Source of the DNA: Phenylobacterium sp. CCH9-H3
GTDB lineage: Bacteria; Pseudomonadota; Alphaproteobacteria; Caulobacterales; Caulobacteraceae
Reading direction: 5' to 3'
DNA length: 43,497 nucleotides
Assembly (NCBI RefSeq): GCF_001557235.1
Contig: NZ_LSJI01000101.1
Coordinates: forward strand, 1-43,497
Positions 1 to 7,581 of the stretch are shown here, in pieces; the first letter of the stretch is position 1, and each line of letters begins with the position of its first letter. The position numbers and the translations under genes are program-made. The notes beneath the pieces were generated by a model. It worked only from the letters and a program-made list of their open reading frames with translations. It searched no databases and was not told the origin of the DNA.

Positions 1-25
1 GGCTACGCCGCCCTCGGCCCGCGGT

Positions 26-52
26 CCCCCTCCCGCCGCTTCGCGGGGGAGG
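26..52. repeat. Imperfect GC-rich hairpin downstream of fliP
   Basis: A C-rich arm (CCTCCCGC) and a G-rich arm (GCGGGGGAGG) surround a short GCTT-type loop. This resembles the dispersed palindromic intergenic elements of Caulobacteraceae and lies just beyond the 3' end of fliP, where it could also help end transcription. There is no U-tract. The window begins immediately upstream, so the full extent of the element cannot be seen. Confidence 0.4.
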
Positions 53-80
53 TGAAGCGCGGGGTCCGCTTCCAGCGCGC

Positions 81-878
81 CTAACCCCCGCCGGCGCCGC
101 GCTGGAAGCTTTCGACCAGGCTGCCGCAGACGAGGCGCCAGCCGTCGACCAGGACGAAGAAGATCAGCTTGAAGGGCAGGCTGACCACCACGGGGGGCAG
201 CATCATCATGCCCATGCTCATCAGGACGCTGGCCACCACCAGGTCGATGACCAGGAAGGGGACGAACAGCAGGAAGCCGATCTCGAAGGCGCGCTTCAGC
301 TCGGAGATCATGAAGGCGGGGGTGACGACCCGGATGGGGATGTCCTGGATGTTGGCCGGGCGCGGGGTCCGGGACAGGCGCATGAAGAGGCCCAGGTCGT
401 CCTGGTCCACCTGGCTGAGCATGAACTGCTTCAGCGGCCCGCCCGCGGCGTCGAAGGCGGCGGGCAGCTCCATCTGCTGTTCCAGCAGGGGGCGGACTCC
501 CTCGTTGTAGGACCGCTCGAACGTGGGCCCCATGACGATGGCGGTGAGGAACAGGCTGAGCGAGATGATCACCGCATTCGGCGGGCTCTGCTGCAGGCCG
601 AGCGCCGTGCGCAGCAGCGACAGCACCACCACGATGCGCACGAACGAGGTGGTCATGATCATGATCGACGGCGCCAGCGACAGCACCGTCAGGAGGCCCA
701 CCAGCTGGACAACCCGTTCGGTGAGGCCGGCGCCCGTGCCGAGGTTGACGTTCAGCGTCTGGGCCACGGCGGCGGCCGGCAGGATCATGGCCGCCGCGGT
801 GGTGATGGCCGCGATGAGGCCGGCGCGGCGCCAGTCCTCGGCGGGGAGCGTCCGGACCGCCTTCCAAAGCTCGCGCAT
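81..878 (-). CDS. fliP: Flagellar export gate protein FliP
   Basis: FliP is a core subunit of the FliPQR export gate in the inner membrane, through which rod, hook and filament subunits pass. From the chosen ATG at 878 it has 265 residues, the usual size. An N-terminal hydrophobic signal-like segment ends in AAAVAQ, and the conserved body includes the TSFVRIVVVLSLLRTALG segment and a C-terminal pair of membrane helices with MGMMMLPP. The start was chosen because its ATG overlaps the fliO stop codon (ATGA), as expected for a translationally coupled fliO-fliP pair; a longer frame upstream merely reads through fliO. The gene is transcribed leftwards away from flgB. Confidence 0.95.
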   Translation of the reverse strand: MRELWKAVRTLPAEDWRRAGLIAAITTAAAMILPAAAVAQTLNVNLGTGAGLTERVVQLVGLLTVLSLAPSIMIMTTSFVRIVVVLSLLRTALGLQQSPPNAVIISLSLFLTAIVMGPTFERSYNEGVRPLLEQQMELPAAFDAAGGPLKQFMLSQVDQDDLGLFMRLSRTPRPANIQDIPIRVVTPAFMISELKRAFEIGFLLFVPFLVIDLVVASVLMSMGMMMLPPVVVSLPFKLIFFVLVDGWRLVCGSLVESFQRGAGGG

Positions 879-1150
879 CACGGGGCGTCCCGGGAGGGCA
901 GGTCGCTCAGCAGCCGGCCTTCGCCCAGCAGGATCAGGCGCTCGCGCCCGTCGCACTCGACGATCAGGATGCGCCGGGCCGGGTCCAGCACCAGGCTCTC
1001 CACCACCTTCAGGCGGCGGTCCTTGCGCTGGCTGGCCAGCCGGGCCATGGCGTCCGGGCCGTACTTGCGCAGCGCGATGGCCGCGAGGCCGATCAGCCCC
1101 AGGGTGAGGGCCAGGGCGAAGACGGCTCTGAGGAAATTGGAAAGGTCCAT
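878..1150 (-). CDS. fliO: Flagellar biosynthesis protein FliO
   Basis: A small bitopic membrane protein (90 residues from the ATG at 1150) that assists assembly of FliP into the export gate. It has one N-terminal transmembrane helix (residues about 4-24), a basic segment and the FliO-type cytoplasmic motif RRLKVVESLVLDPARRILIV. It precedes fliP with a 4-base ATGA overlap. An in-frame ATG at 1183 would add 11 residues and has a better AAGGG ribosome site, but it lies so close to the CtrA site at 1199-1213 that a CtrA-driven transcript would probably start downstream of it. The start therefore remains uncertain. Confidence 0.85.
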   Translation of the reverse strand: MDLSNFLRAVFALALTLGLIGLAAIALRKYGPDAMARLASQRKDRRLKVVESLVLDPARRILIVECDGRERLILLGEGRLLSDLPSRDAP

Positions 1151-1198
1151 GGGCGACGCTTCTGGCGGCGGATACGCGCCCATTCGCCCTTGAGTCTC

Positions 1199-1217
1199 TT
1201 AAGCGCGGATTAACCCT
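1199..1217. promoter_or_regulatory. Full CtrA-type binding site between fliO and flgB
   Basis: Two TTAA half-sites (1199-1202 and 1210-1213) are separated by exactly 7 bases and the second continues as TTAACCCT. This matches the TTAA-N7-TTAAC(CAT) consensus known for Caulobacter CtrA. The site lies in the divergent region between fliO and flgB and could serve either or both operons. A GAGTC (GANTC, CcrM methylation site) lies at 1192-1196. Confidence 0.75.
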
Positions 1218-1238
1218 GTTGATTAAGGATCAGGTCCC

Positions 1239-1673
1239 ATGAACCTGGCCGAAATCCCGCTCTTCTCGATGCTTCGGGGCCGCATGGGCTACCTCACCGA
1301 GCGCCAGAAGGTGATCGCGGAGAACGTGGCCAATGGCGACACGGCGAAATACGTCCCCAACGACCTGAAGCCCTTCAGCTTCGACGCCCGGATGGAGGCG
1401 CAGAAGAAGGCGCAAGGGATCGGCGGCCTGCCGATGATGGCCGCGACCCAGGCGGGACACATGGCGCCGAAGAACGAGCGGCGCGGCCTGGGCGCCCAGT
1501 ACAAGACCATCAAGAGCCCCGACTCCGAGACCACGCTGAACGGCAACGCCGTGGTCCTGGAGGACGAGATGATCAAGATGAGCGAGGCGCGGATGAACTA
1601 CGACGCCGCCATCAGCTTCTATCAGAAGTCCATGAACCTCCTGCGCATGGCCGCGCGCCGGCCCGGCGGCTAG
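1239..1673 (+). CDS. flgB: Flagellar basal-body rod protein FlgB
   Basis: FlgB forms part of the proximal rod of the flagellar basal body; it is exported by the flagellar type III system and has no cleaved signal. The 144-residue product shows the N-terminal helical motif with ERQKVIAENVANGDTAKYVP, the diagnostic rod/hook-family signature, followed by DLKPF. The C-terminal helix contains EARMNYDAAISFYQKSMNLLR. The ATG follows an AAGGA ribosome site at 1225-1229. It is the first gene of flgB-flgC-fliE, with a 10-base gap to flgC. Confidence 0.95.
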   Translation: MNLAEIPLFSMLRGRMGYLTERQKVIAENVANGDTAKYVPNDLKPFSFDARMEAQKKAQGIGGLPMMAATQAGHMAPKNERRGLGAQYKTIKSPDSETTLNGNAVVLEDEMIKMSEARMNYDAAISFYQKSMNLLRMAARRPGG

Positions 1674-1683
1674 GAGAGACTAG

Positions 1684-2103
1684 ATGCCCGAGATCAAACC
1701 CGTTTCCGGCATCGCCCAGGCCGTCGCGGCCTCGGCCCTGCGCGCCCAGCAGGCGCGGATGCGGATCATCGCCGAGAACCTGGCCAACGCGAACTCGACG
1801 TCGCGGACCGCCGGCGGCGACCCTTACCGCCGCCAGGCGCCGGTGTTCGAGCCGACCAAGGTGGCCGGCGCCAAGGGCGTCAAGATGGCCAAGGTGGAGC
1901 CCGACCAGTCGGACTTCCGCCAGGAGTACGACCCCGGCCACCCGTCCGCCGACGCCAAGGGCTATGTGAAGCTGCCCAACGTGAACAGCCTGGTCGAGGC
2001 CATGGACATGCGCGAGGCGCAGCGAGCCTACGAGGCCAACCTGAACGTCATCGAGACGGCGCGCTCCATGGAGATGCGCACCCTCGATCTCTTGAAGAAG
2101 TAG
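1684..2103 (+). CDS. flgC: Flagellar basal-body rod protein FlgC
   Basis: A proximal rod protein of 139 residues, partner of FlgB, FlgF and FliE. It has the rod signature RIIAENLANANSTSRTAGGD near residues 28-50, the conserved DPYRR-like segment (GDPYRRQAPVF), a YDPGHPSADAKGYVK region and a C-terminal helix with MRTLDLLKK. It starts 10 bases after the flgB stop behind a GGAGAG ribosome site, so all three genes are probably one transcript from the CtrA-type promoter upstream of flgB. Confidence 0.95.
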   Translation: MPEIKPVSGIAQAVAASALRAQQARMRIIAENLANANSTSRTAGGDPYRRQAPVFEPTKVAGAKGVKMAKVEPDQSDFRQEYDPGHPSADAKGYVKLPNVNSLVEAMDMREAQRAYEANLNVIETARSMEMRTLDLLKK

Positions 2104-2113
2104 GGCCTGACCG

Positions 2114-2434
2114 ATGATGACGCCGCTTGCCGCCGCCAAGGCCTACGCCGCCACCCAGAAGGGCATGGGCGTGGGCGACAGCGTGGGCTCCACCGGGGCC
2201 CAGGCCCTGCCGCAGGGCGGCGGGTTCGCCGACGTGCTGAAGTCGGCCATGACCGACGCGGTCCACGCCTCGAAGCACGCCGAACACCAGATGGCCGCGC
2301 AGGTGGCCGGCAAGACCGAGCTGATCGACGTGGTGACCGCGATCTCGGCGGCCGAAGCCAGCCTGGAGACGGTGATGGCCGTCCGCGACCAGGTGATCTC
2401 GGCCTACCAGGAAATCATGCGGATGCCGATCTGA
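2114..2434 (+). CDS. fliE: Flagellar hook-basal body complex protein FliE
   Basis: FliE links the MS ring/export gate to the rod. The 106-residue product has the variable N-terminus and the conserved C-terminal helical half, including the [20 protein letters not shown] segment and [17 protein letters not shown] at the end, where FliE proteins typically finish with a similar motif. It is the last gene of flgBC-fliE and is followed by a 7-bp stem hairpin at 2442-2461. Confidence 0.93.
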   Translation: MMTPLAAAKAYAATQKGMGVGDSVGSTGAQALPQGGGFADVLKSAMTDAVHASKHAEHQMAAQVAGKTELIDVVTAISAAEASLETVMAVRDQVISAYQEIMRMPI

Positions 2435-2441
2435 CGGCTTG

Positions 2442-2461
2442 CCCTCCCCATCAAGGGAGGG
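2442..2461. terminator. Hairpin between convergent fliE and sodC
   Basis: CCCTCCC and GGGAGGG form a perfect 7-bp stem around a 6-base loop. It sits between the fliE stop (plus) and the sodC stop (minus), so it could terminate both transcripts. No U-tract follows on either side, which makes the assignment tentative. Confidence 0.5.
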
Positions 2462-2467
2462 AAGGGC

Positions 2468-2971
2468 CTATTTGATCTCGGCGCAGCCCACCCGGGCGCC
2501 CGCGCCGCCGATCGGCTGGCTCTGGTGGTCGTCGGCGCCGGCGTGGATCAGCACGGCTGAGCCGTCCGCGTCCTTCAGCGCCGCGAGCGTGGTGAGCGAG
2601 GAGAAGACCTCGGTCACGCCGGTCCCGTCCGCGGCGACGTAGAGGTTCGGCAGGTCGCCGGTCTCGTTGGCCTTGGGGTTGAGCAGGCCGTGCACCCGCT
2701 CGCCGCCGCCGTGGGTGTGGCCGCCCGCCGAGGTGAAGTCGGACTTGGAACAGTCGGCCTTCTCGTGGAAGTGCAGCCCGTGCCAGCCGGGCGTCAGGCC
2801 CTTGGCCTCCACCTTCAGCAGCACGCCCTTCGGCGCCTCGACGAGGGTCACCTTGCCGATCGCCTGGCCCGCCCCGTTCTTCAGCTCGGCCACGGCCTGG
2901 GGCGCCTGGGCGGTGGCGGACGAGGCGCAGAGGGCGGCGGCGGCGGTCAGGGCGAGCAGGCGAGGGGACAT
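2468..2971 (-). CDS. sodC: Periplasmic Cu/Zn superoxide dismutase
   Basis: Converts superoxide to hydrogen peroxide and oxygen in the periplasm. The 167-residue precursor has a Sec signal peptide ending near ATAQA (residue 23). Copper-ligand candidates are H67 and H69 (HGLHFHEK), the bridging H85 (SAGGH) and H143 (LIHAGADDH); the family disulfide is probably C74-C163, and the substrate-guiding arginine R160. For zinc, H94 and D106 are present, but the position of the remaining His (three residues before D106 in GDLPNL) is Glu103. It converges with fliE and diverges from the ABC importer. Confidence 0.92.
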   Translation of the reverse strand: MSPRLLALTAAAALCASSATAQAPQAVAELKNGAGQAIGKVTLVEAPKGVLLKVEAKGLTPGWHGLHFHEKADCSKSDFTSAGGHTHGGGERVHGLLNPKANETGDLPNLYVAADGTGVTEVFSSLTTLAALKDADGSAVLIHAGADDHQSQPIGGAGARVGCAEIK

Positions 2972-3057
2972 GGGGCGACTCCGGTTTGAACGGGAGGCTA
3001 ACGTCTAGTCCTGCCCGACGGCTCCCCCAACCCCTCGCGAGGTGCTAGGCCTCGGCC

Positions 3058-3825
3058 ATGGCCGCAGCGATCATCGAACTGGCAGGCGTGTCGAAGCGCT
3101 ATGGCGGCCACGCGGCCCTCGACGAGGTCGGCCTGTCGGTCGGCGAGGGCGAGTTCGTGGCCCTGGTGGGCGGGTCGGGCTCCGGCAAGACCACCCTCCT
3201 GAAGACGATCAACGGGCTCGTGCGGCCCGACGCCGGCCGCATCCAGGTGGCCGGCGAGGACGTGGCGACGGCGCCGCCGCACCTGCTGCGCCGGCGGATC
3301 GGCTATGTCTTCCAGGAGGTGGGCCTGTTCCCGCACCTGAGCGTCGCCGAGAATATCGGGGTCACGCCGCGCCTGCTGGGCTGGGACAAGGCGCGCGTCG
3401 CCGCCCGCGCGGCCGAGCTTCTGGCCCTGGTCGACCTGCCGCCCGGCGTGGCGGAACGGCCCCCCGCGGCGCTGTCCGGCGGCCAGCGGCAGAGGGTGGG
3501 CGTGGCGCGCGCGCTGGCCGCCGAGCCGAAGCTGATGCTGATGGACGAGCCGTTCGGCGCCCTCGATCCCGTGACCCGCGACGCCCTCGGCGCCGACTAC
3601 CGCGCGCTGCACGAGCGCCTGGGCCTGACCACGATCATGGTGACCCACGACATGGCCGAGGCGGTGCTGCTGGCCGACCGCATCGTGGTGCTGAAGGCGG
3701 GGCGGATCCTGGCCGACGGCGCGCCGGCGGCGCTGCTGGCGGGGAGCACGGATCCCGATGTGCTGGCGCTGCTGGAGGCGCCGAAGCGCCAGGCCCGGCG
3801 GCTGGCCGAGAGGCTGGGCGCGTGA
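3058..3825 (+). CDS. ABC importer ATP-binding protein, OpuCA/ProV-like
   Basis: The nucleotide-binding subunit (255 residues) of an importer of the osmoprotectant/quaternary amine uptake family. It has Walker A GGSGSGKTT, the signature LSGGQRQRVGVARAL, Walker B LMLMDEP and the switch His in VTHDMAEA. It is shorter than typical OpuCA/ProV because the C-terminal CBS regulatory domains are absent, so osmotic gating through CBS is unlikely. Its stop codon overlaps the GTG of the next gene (GTGA), indicating coupling. The substrate cannot be named from the ATPase. Confidence 0.9.
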   Translation: MAAAIIELAGVSKRYGGHAALDEVGLSVGEGEFVALVGGSGSGKTTLLKTINGLVRPDAGRIQVAGEDVATAPPHLLRRRIGYVFQEVGLFPHLSVAENIGVTPRLLGWDKARVAARAAELLALVDLPPGVAERPPAALSGGQRQRVGVARALAAEPKLMLMDEPFGALDPVTRDALGADYRALHERLGLTTIMVTHDMAEAVLLADRIVVLKAGRILADGAPAALLAGSTDPDVLALLEAPKRQARRLAERLGA

Positions 3826-5375
3826 GCGGCCCGCTGGCGGCCGCCTTCGACCTGCTGCCCGAGTATCTCGGCTGGCACGTGCTGCTCAGCCTCAGCGCCC
3901 TGGCGCTGGGGCTGGCCATCAGCCTGCCGCTGGCGGTGGCCGCCGCGCGGAGCCCGCGCCTGCGCTGGCCGGTGCTGGCCTTCGCCAGCCTGATCCAGAC
4001 CATCCCGAGCCTCGCCTTGCTGGCGCTGTTCTATCCGCTGCTGCTGGCGCTCTCGGCCCTGTCGGAGGCGCTGGTGGGGCGGGGGTTCTCGGCGCTCGGG
4101 TTCCTGCCGTCGCTGCTGGCCCTGACCCTCTATTCCGTGCTGCCGATCCTGCGGAACGGGGTGGCGGGCATCACCGGCGTCGATCCCGCCATCGCCGAGG
4201 CGGCCGACGGCGTCGGCATGACCTCGCGCCAGAAGCTGCTGCAGGTGGAGCTGCCCCTGGCGGCGCCGGTGATCATGGCGGGGGTGCGCACGGCCGCGGT
4301 CTGGACCATCGGGGCGGCCACGCTCTCGACGCCCGTGGGCCAGACCAGCCTGGGCAACTACATCTTCGCCGGGCTGCAGACCGAGAACTGGGTGTTCGTG
4401 CTGTTCGGCTGCGCGGCCTCGGCGGCGCTGGCCCTGACGGCCGACCAGCTTCTGGGGCTGGTGGAGACGGGCGCGCGGACGCGGCGGCCGGCGTTCGTGG
4501 CCGCGGGGCTGGCAGGCCTGGCCATCGGGGCCGGCGTCGCCCTGGCGCCGCTGGCCAGCTTCGGCCACGCCGCCGCCTACACGGTGGGGGCCAAGAACTT
4601 CTCCGAGCAGTACATCCTGGCCGAGCTGATCGCCGGGCGGCTGGAGCGGGCGGGGGCGGCGGTCTCGCGCAAGGAGGACCTGGGCTCGGCCGTGGCCTAT
4701 CGCGCCCTGGCGGCGGGCGAGATCGACGTCTACGTCGACTATTCCGGCACCCTCTGGACCAACGTGCTGGGGCGGGCGGACAATCCGGGCCGCAAGGCGG
4801 TGCTGGACCAGCTCACCGCGGAGCTGAAGCGGCGGGACGGGGTGCTGGTGCTGGGGTCGCTGGGCTTCGAGAACGCCTACGCCTTCGTGATGCGGCCCGA
4901 CCGGGCGCGGGCGCTGGGGATCGCGAGCCTGGCGGACCTGGCCCGCGAGGCGCCGCGGCTGAAGCTGGGCTCGGACCTGGAGTTCCTCTCGCGGCCGGAA
5001 TGGCGGGCGGTGGACGCGGCCTACGGCTTTGCATTCCGGTCCGAGCGGTCGTTCCAGCCCACCTTCATGTACCGGGCCCTGGCGGGCGGCGAGGCCGACG
5101 TGATCAGCGCCTTCTCGTCGGACGGCCGGATCGCCGCCGACCGGCTGGTGGTGCTGTCCGACCCCAAGGGCGCGATCCCGCCCTACGACGCCGTGATCCT
5201 GGTCTCGCCGAAGGCGGCCGCCGACCCGCGGCTGGTGGAGGCGCTGCGGCCGCTGGTGGGGGCGGTGCCCGTCGAAGCCATGCGGGCGGCGAACTACAGC
5301 GTCGACCGGGACGCCGGGAAAGTGACGCCCGCCGAGGCGGCCCGGGCCCTGGAGCGGCTCGTCGCCGGGAATTGA
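3822..5375 (+). CDS. Fused permease and substrate-binding protein, OpuC/EgtU-like
   Basis: A 517-residue fusion starting at a GTG that overlaps the ATPase stop. Residues about 15-245 form a permease with roughly six to seven membrane segments and the EAADGVGMT coupling-loop region. Residues about 250-517 are an OpuAC-type binding domain starting VGAKNFSEQYILAELIAGRL and containing VDYSGTLWTNVL. The fusion leaves the binding domain tethered on the periplasmic face. Known relatives with this architecture carry choline, betaine or carnitine, or ergothioneine (EgtU). Together with the preceding ATPase this makes a complete two-gene importer. Substrate is not decidable by eye. Confidence 0.88.
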   Translation: MSGPLAAAFDLLPEYLGWHVLLSLSALALGLAISLPLAVAAARSPRLRWPVLAFASLIQTIPSLALLALFYPLLLALSALSEALVGRGFSALGFLPSLLALTLYSVLPILRNGVAGITGVDPAIAEAADGVGMTSRQKLLQVELPLAAPVIMAGVRTAAVWTIGAATLSTPVGQTSLGNYIFAGLQTENWVFVLFGCAASAALALTADQLLGLVETGARTRRPAFVAAGLAGLAIGAGVALAPLASFGHAAAYTVGAKNFSEQYILAELIAGRLERAGAAVSRKEDLGSAVAYRALAAGEIDVYVDYSGTLWTNVLGRADNPGRKAVLDQLTAELKRRDGVLVLGSLGFENAYAFVMRPDRARALGIASLADLAREAPRLKLGSDLEFLSRPEWRAVDAAYGFAFRSERSFQPTFMYRALAGGEADVISAFSSDGRIAADRLVVLSDPKGAIPPYDAVILVSPKAAADPRLVEALRPLVGAVPVEAMRAANYSVDRDAGKVTPAEAARALERLVAGN

Positions 5376-5493
5376 GGCGCCGCCCGCGACATCTACGCCT
5401 GAGGCGCGAACCCTGTTGCCGAAGCGTCACGCCGCCGTTGTAGGGTAAACGAAGTGTTTATGCGGGCCGCGGCCCGTCGTTGGGGGATCGTCT

Positions 5494-6384
5494 ATGAAGT
5501 TCAAGAGTTTGGCGGCCGGGGCCGCGCTGGCGGCGCTGGTGTCGGCGGCTGTCGCCGGCCCCGCGGGCGCCGTGGTGATCAGCAACGGCCAGTTCAGCGT
5601 GGGGATCAACGAATACGGCCAGTTGTACGACTCCGGCGTGGGCTTCCGCCGCGACGCCGACGGCGCAGACGTGATCAGCCCGGGCACGGCGCGCGAGGCC
5701 TGGGGCCTCAACGCCGACTACGCTGACCTGGAGTTCTATGGCGTCAGCGGCGTCACGGCGGGCAGCTTCGATTTCACCGCCGACAGCGCGCTGGTGAGCG
5801 TCCTGACCGACGGCGGCTTCCTGGTGACCCAGTCGTTCGAGTTCGTGGCGCCGAACATCCTCGGCATCGTCACCCAGGTCACCAACACCACGGGCGGCGA
5901 CCTCTCGGCCCTCTTCCAGCGGGTAGTGGACTTCGACGCCAGCGCTCTCGAGCCGGAGACGGACAACGTGTCCGGCGTCTACGGTCCGGGCGGCTTCGAG
6001 AGCGGCTTCTTCGGCTTCGAGGATCCGTCGCCGCTGAGCGGCGCCTTCCTGGGCCCCTGCGACGGCGGGTGCGACGAGACCGGCGACAACGGCGCGGCGA
6101 TCCGCCTGAACCTGGGCGTGCTGGGCGCGGGCCAGAGCCGCAGCTTCACCTACTTCTACGGCCTGGGCGCCGTGGGCCAGAGCCGGGACGAGCTGATCGC
6201 CCAGACCCTGGGCGCCGGCGCCGGCAACGTCCTGGCCGCCGTGAGCCAGGACGGGTCGGTCAGCGCCACCATGGGCGCGGCGATGAGCGCCGCCGTTCCC
6301 GAGCCGGCCACCTGGGCGATGATGCTGCTGGGCTTCTTCGGCCTGGGCGGGATGCTGCGCCGCCGGCAGGCCGCGCTGGCCTGA
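5494..6384 (+). CDS. PEP-CTERM sorting domain protein, secreted
   Basis: An exported 296-residue protein of unknown role. It has a Sec signal (MKFKSLAAGAALAALVSAAV...) and a C-terminal PEP-CTERM tripartite tail: PEPATWAMMLLGF, a hydrophobic stretch, and the basic end RRRQ. Such tails direct sorting by an exosortase and are common on envelope or exopolysaccharide-linked proteins. The central region is rich in G, D, F and V and looks like a beta-sandwich, without recognisable catalytic residues. No exosortase gene lies in the window. A strong hairpin follows its stop. Confidence 0.85.
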   Translation: MKFKSLAAGAALAALVSAAVAGPAGAVVISNGQFSVGINEYGQLYDSGVGFRRDADGADVISPGTAREAWGLNADYADLEFYGVSGVTAGSFDFTADSALVSVLTDGGFLVTQSFEFVAPNILGIVTQVTNTTGGDLSALFQRVVDFDASALEPETDNVSGVYGPGGFESGFFGFEDPSPLSGAFLGPCDGGCDETGDNGAAIRLNLGVLGAGQSRSFTYFYGLGAVGQSRDELIAQTLGAGAGNVLAAVSQDGSVSATMGAAMSAAVPEPATWAMMLLGFFGLGGMLRRRQAALA

Positions 6385-6409
6385 TCCAGCCCACCCGGCT
6401 GCGACAATC

Positions 6410-6440
6410 CGGACCCCCGGCGAGCCTCGCCGGGGGTCCG
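6410..6440 (+). terminator. Strong intrinsic-type hairpin after the PEP-CTERM gene
   Basis: A perfect 14-bp GC-rich stem (core GGACCCCCGGCGA and its complement) with a 3-base loop begins 26 bases after the PEP-CTERM stop. It is followed by GTTCGTTAATGG, only weakly T-rich. It separates that gene from the fliQ promoter immediately downstream. Confidence 0.7.
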
Positions 6441-6465
6441 TTCGTTAATGGCCTCTAGCCCTTTG

Positions 6466-6473
6466 TTAACCAT
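6466..6473 (+). promoter_or_regulatory. CtrA-type half-site in the fliQ promoter
   Basis: A perfect TTAACCAT half-site lies 64 bases before the fliQ start. The expected partner position 7 bases upstream reads CTAG (6455-6458), a 2/4 match to TTAA. In Caulobacter the fliQ operon is a known CtrA target with this kind of element, so this is probably the activator site. A GAGTC lies at 6515-6519. Confidence 0.6.
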
Positions 6474-6537
6474 GTCGGGGGAGATTGGCGCGTCGGCGGG
6501 AGGTTCCGTCCGGCGAGTCTTCCCGAAGAGGTTTCCC

Positions 6538-6801
6538 ATGAGCGGCGCCGAGGTTCTGGACGTCGGGCGCGACGCCATCTGGCTCACCATCCAGCTCTGC
6601 GCGCCGGTCATGCTGGTCGGCCTGGTGGTGGGCGTGGGCATCGGCCTGTTCCAGGCGCTGACCCAGATCCAGGAACAGACCCTGATCTATGCCCCGAAGA
6701 TCGTCGCCATCTTCGTCTCGCTGCTGGTCTTCATGCCCCTGATGGGCGCGCTGATGAGCGGCTTCATGCGCAACATCGCGGCCCGCATCGCGGGCATGTA
6801 G
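6538..6801 (+). CDS. fliQ: Flagellar export gate protein FliQ
   Basis: A small two-helix membrane protein of the FliPQR export gate. From the ATG at 6538 it has 87 residues, the family norm, and begins MSGAEVLDVGRDAIWLTIQL. The hairpin helices are about residues 15-40 and 50-75, and the conserved QIQEQTLIYAPKI loop lies between them. The frame stays open further upstream, but the extension has no family similarity, and an AGAGG ribosome site precedes 6538. It is the first gene of fliQ-fliR-flhB. Confidence 0.95.
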   Translation: MSGAEVLDVGRDAIWLTIQLCAPVMLVGLVVGVGIGLFQALTQIQEQTLIYAPKIVAIFVSLLVFMPLMGALMSGFMRNIAARIAGM

Positions 6802-6819
6802 GCGGGGAGGTCCGGCCCC

Positions 6820-7581
6820 GTGGAGTCGTACGCGACCGCCCAGCAGGTCTTCGCCGCCGGCCTCGTCTTCGCGCGGATCGGCGCGGTGATCATGCTGCTG
6901 CCCGGCCTGGGCGAGACCCTGGTGCCGCCGCGCATCCGGCTGTCGTTCGCCCTGGCCTTCACCCTGATGATCTTCCCCCTGATCGGCGGCGCGGTCCCGC
7001 CGATCCCCAGCGGCGCGGCCGACCTGGGGCTGGCGGTGATCAAGGAGGTCCTGATCGGCCTGATGATCGGCGCCATCCTGCGGCTCTTCATGACCTCGCT
7101 CTCGGCGGCCGGGGAGATCGTCTCGATGGCGACGACCCTTTCGTTCTCGCAGACGGCCAATCCGATGCAGGCCCAGCCCTCGACGTCGCTGGGCACCTTC
7201 CTCGGCATGATCGGCATCGTGCTGATCTTCGCCACCAACCTCGACCACCTGTTCATCGCCGCCATCGTCAACTCGTTCGAGCTGTTCCCCTTCGCCCGCG
7301 ACATCCCCGTCGCCGACGCGGGCCAGCTGGCGGTGCAGACCGTCAGCCGCTCGTTCGGCCTGGGCCTGCAGCTCGCCGCGCCGGTGGTGGTGTTCTCGCT
7401 GATCCTCAACGTCGCCACGGGCCTGGTCGGCCGGGTGATGCCGCAGTTCCAGGTGTTCTTCGCCGCCACGCCCCTGATGGTGCTGGGCGGCCTGTCGATC
7501 TTCGCCCTCAGCCTGGGCGTCATCGGCATGGTCTGGATCGACCGTTTCCGTGAACTGGCCGGGACGTTCGCCGGCCAATGA
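6820..7581 (+). CDS. fliR: Flagellar export gate protein FliR
   Basis: The polytopic FliR subunit (253 residues, about six membrane helices), which builds the export gate with FliP and FliQ. It starts at a GTG behind GGGGAGG (6804-6810), 18 bases after fliQ. Conserved features include the RIGAVIMLLPGLGE segment near the N-terminus, KEVLIGLMIG, and the central QPSTSLGTFLGM region. Its stop overlaps the flhB start (ATGA), indicating coupled translation. Confidence 0.94.
   Translation: MESYATAQQVFAAGLVFARIGAVIMLLPGLGETLVPPRIRLSFALAFTLMIFPLIGGAVPPIPSGAADLGLAVIKEVLIGLMIGAILRLFMTSLSAAGEIVSMATTLSFSQTANPMQAQPSTSLGTFLGMIGIVLIFATNLDHLFIAAIVNSFELFPFARDIPVADAGQLAVQTVSRSFGLGLQLAAPVVVFSLILNVATGLVGRVMPQFQVFFAATPLMVLGGLSIFALSLGVIGMVWIDRFRELAGTFAGQ

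Noticed and set aside
1..84. Open frame on the plus strand running from the window edge to a stop at 82-84
   Set aside because: Only 27 codons are visible, the sequence largely coincides with a palindromic repeat, and no family is recognisable, so it is not called as a gene.
1223..1226. Third TTAA near flgB as another CtrA half-site
   Set aside because: It is 9 bases from the previous TTAA, not 7, and lacks the TTAAC continuation.
3042..3821. Apparent N-terminal extension of the fused permease
   Set aside because: The frame stays open because of high GC while the true ATPase gene occupies the same DNA in another frame; the permease starts at the GTG at 3822.
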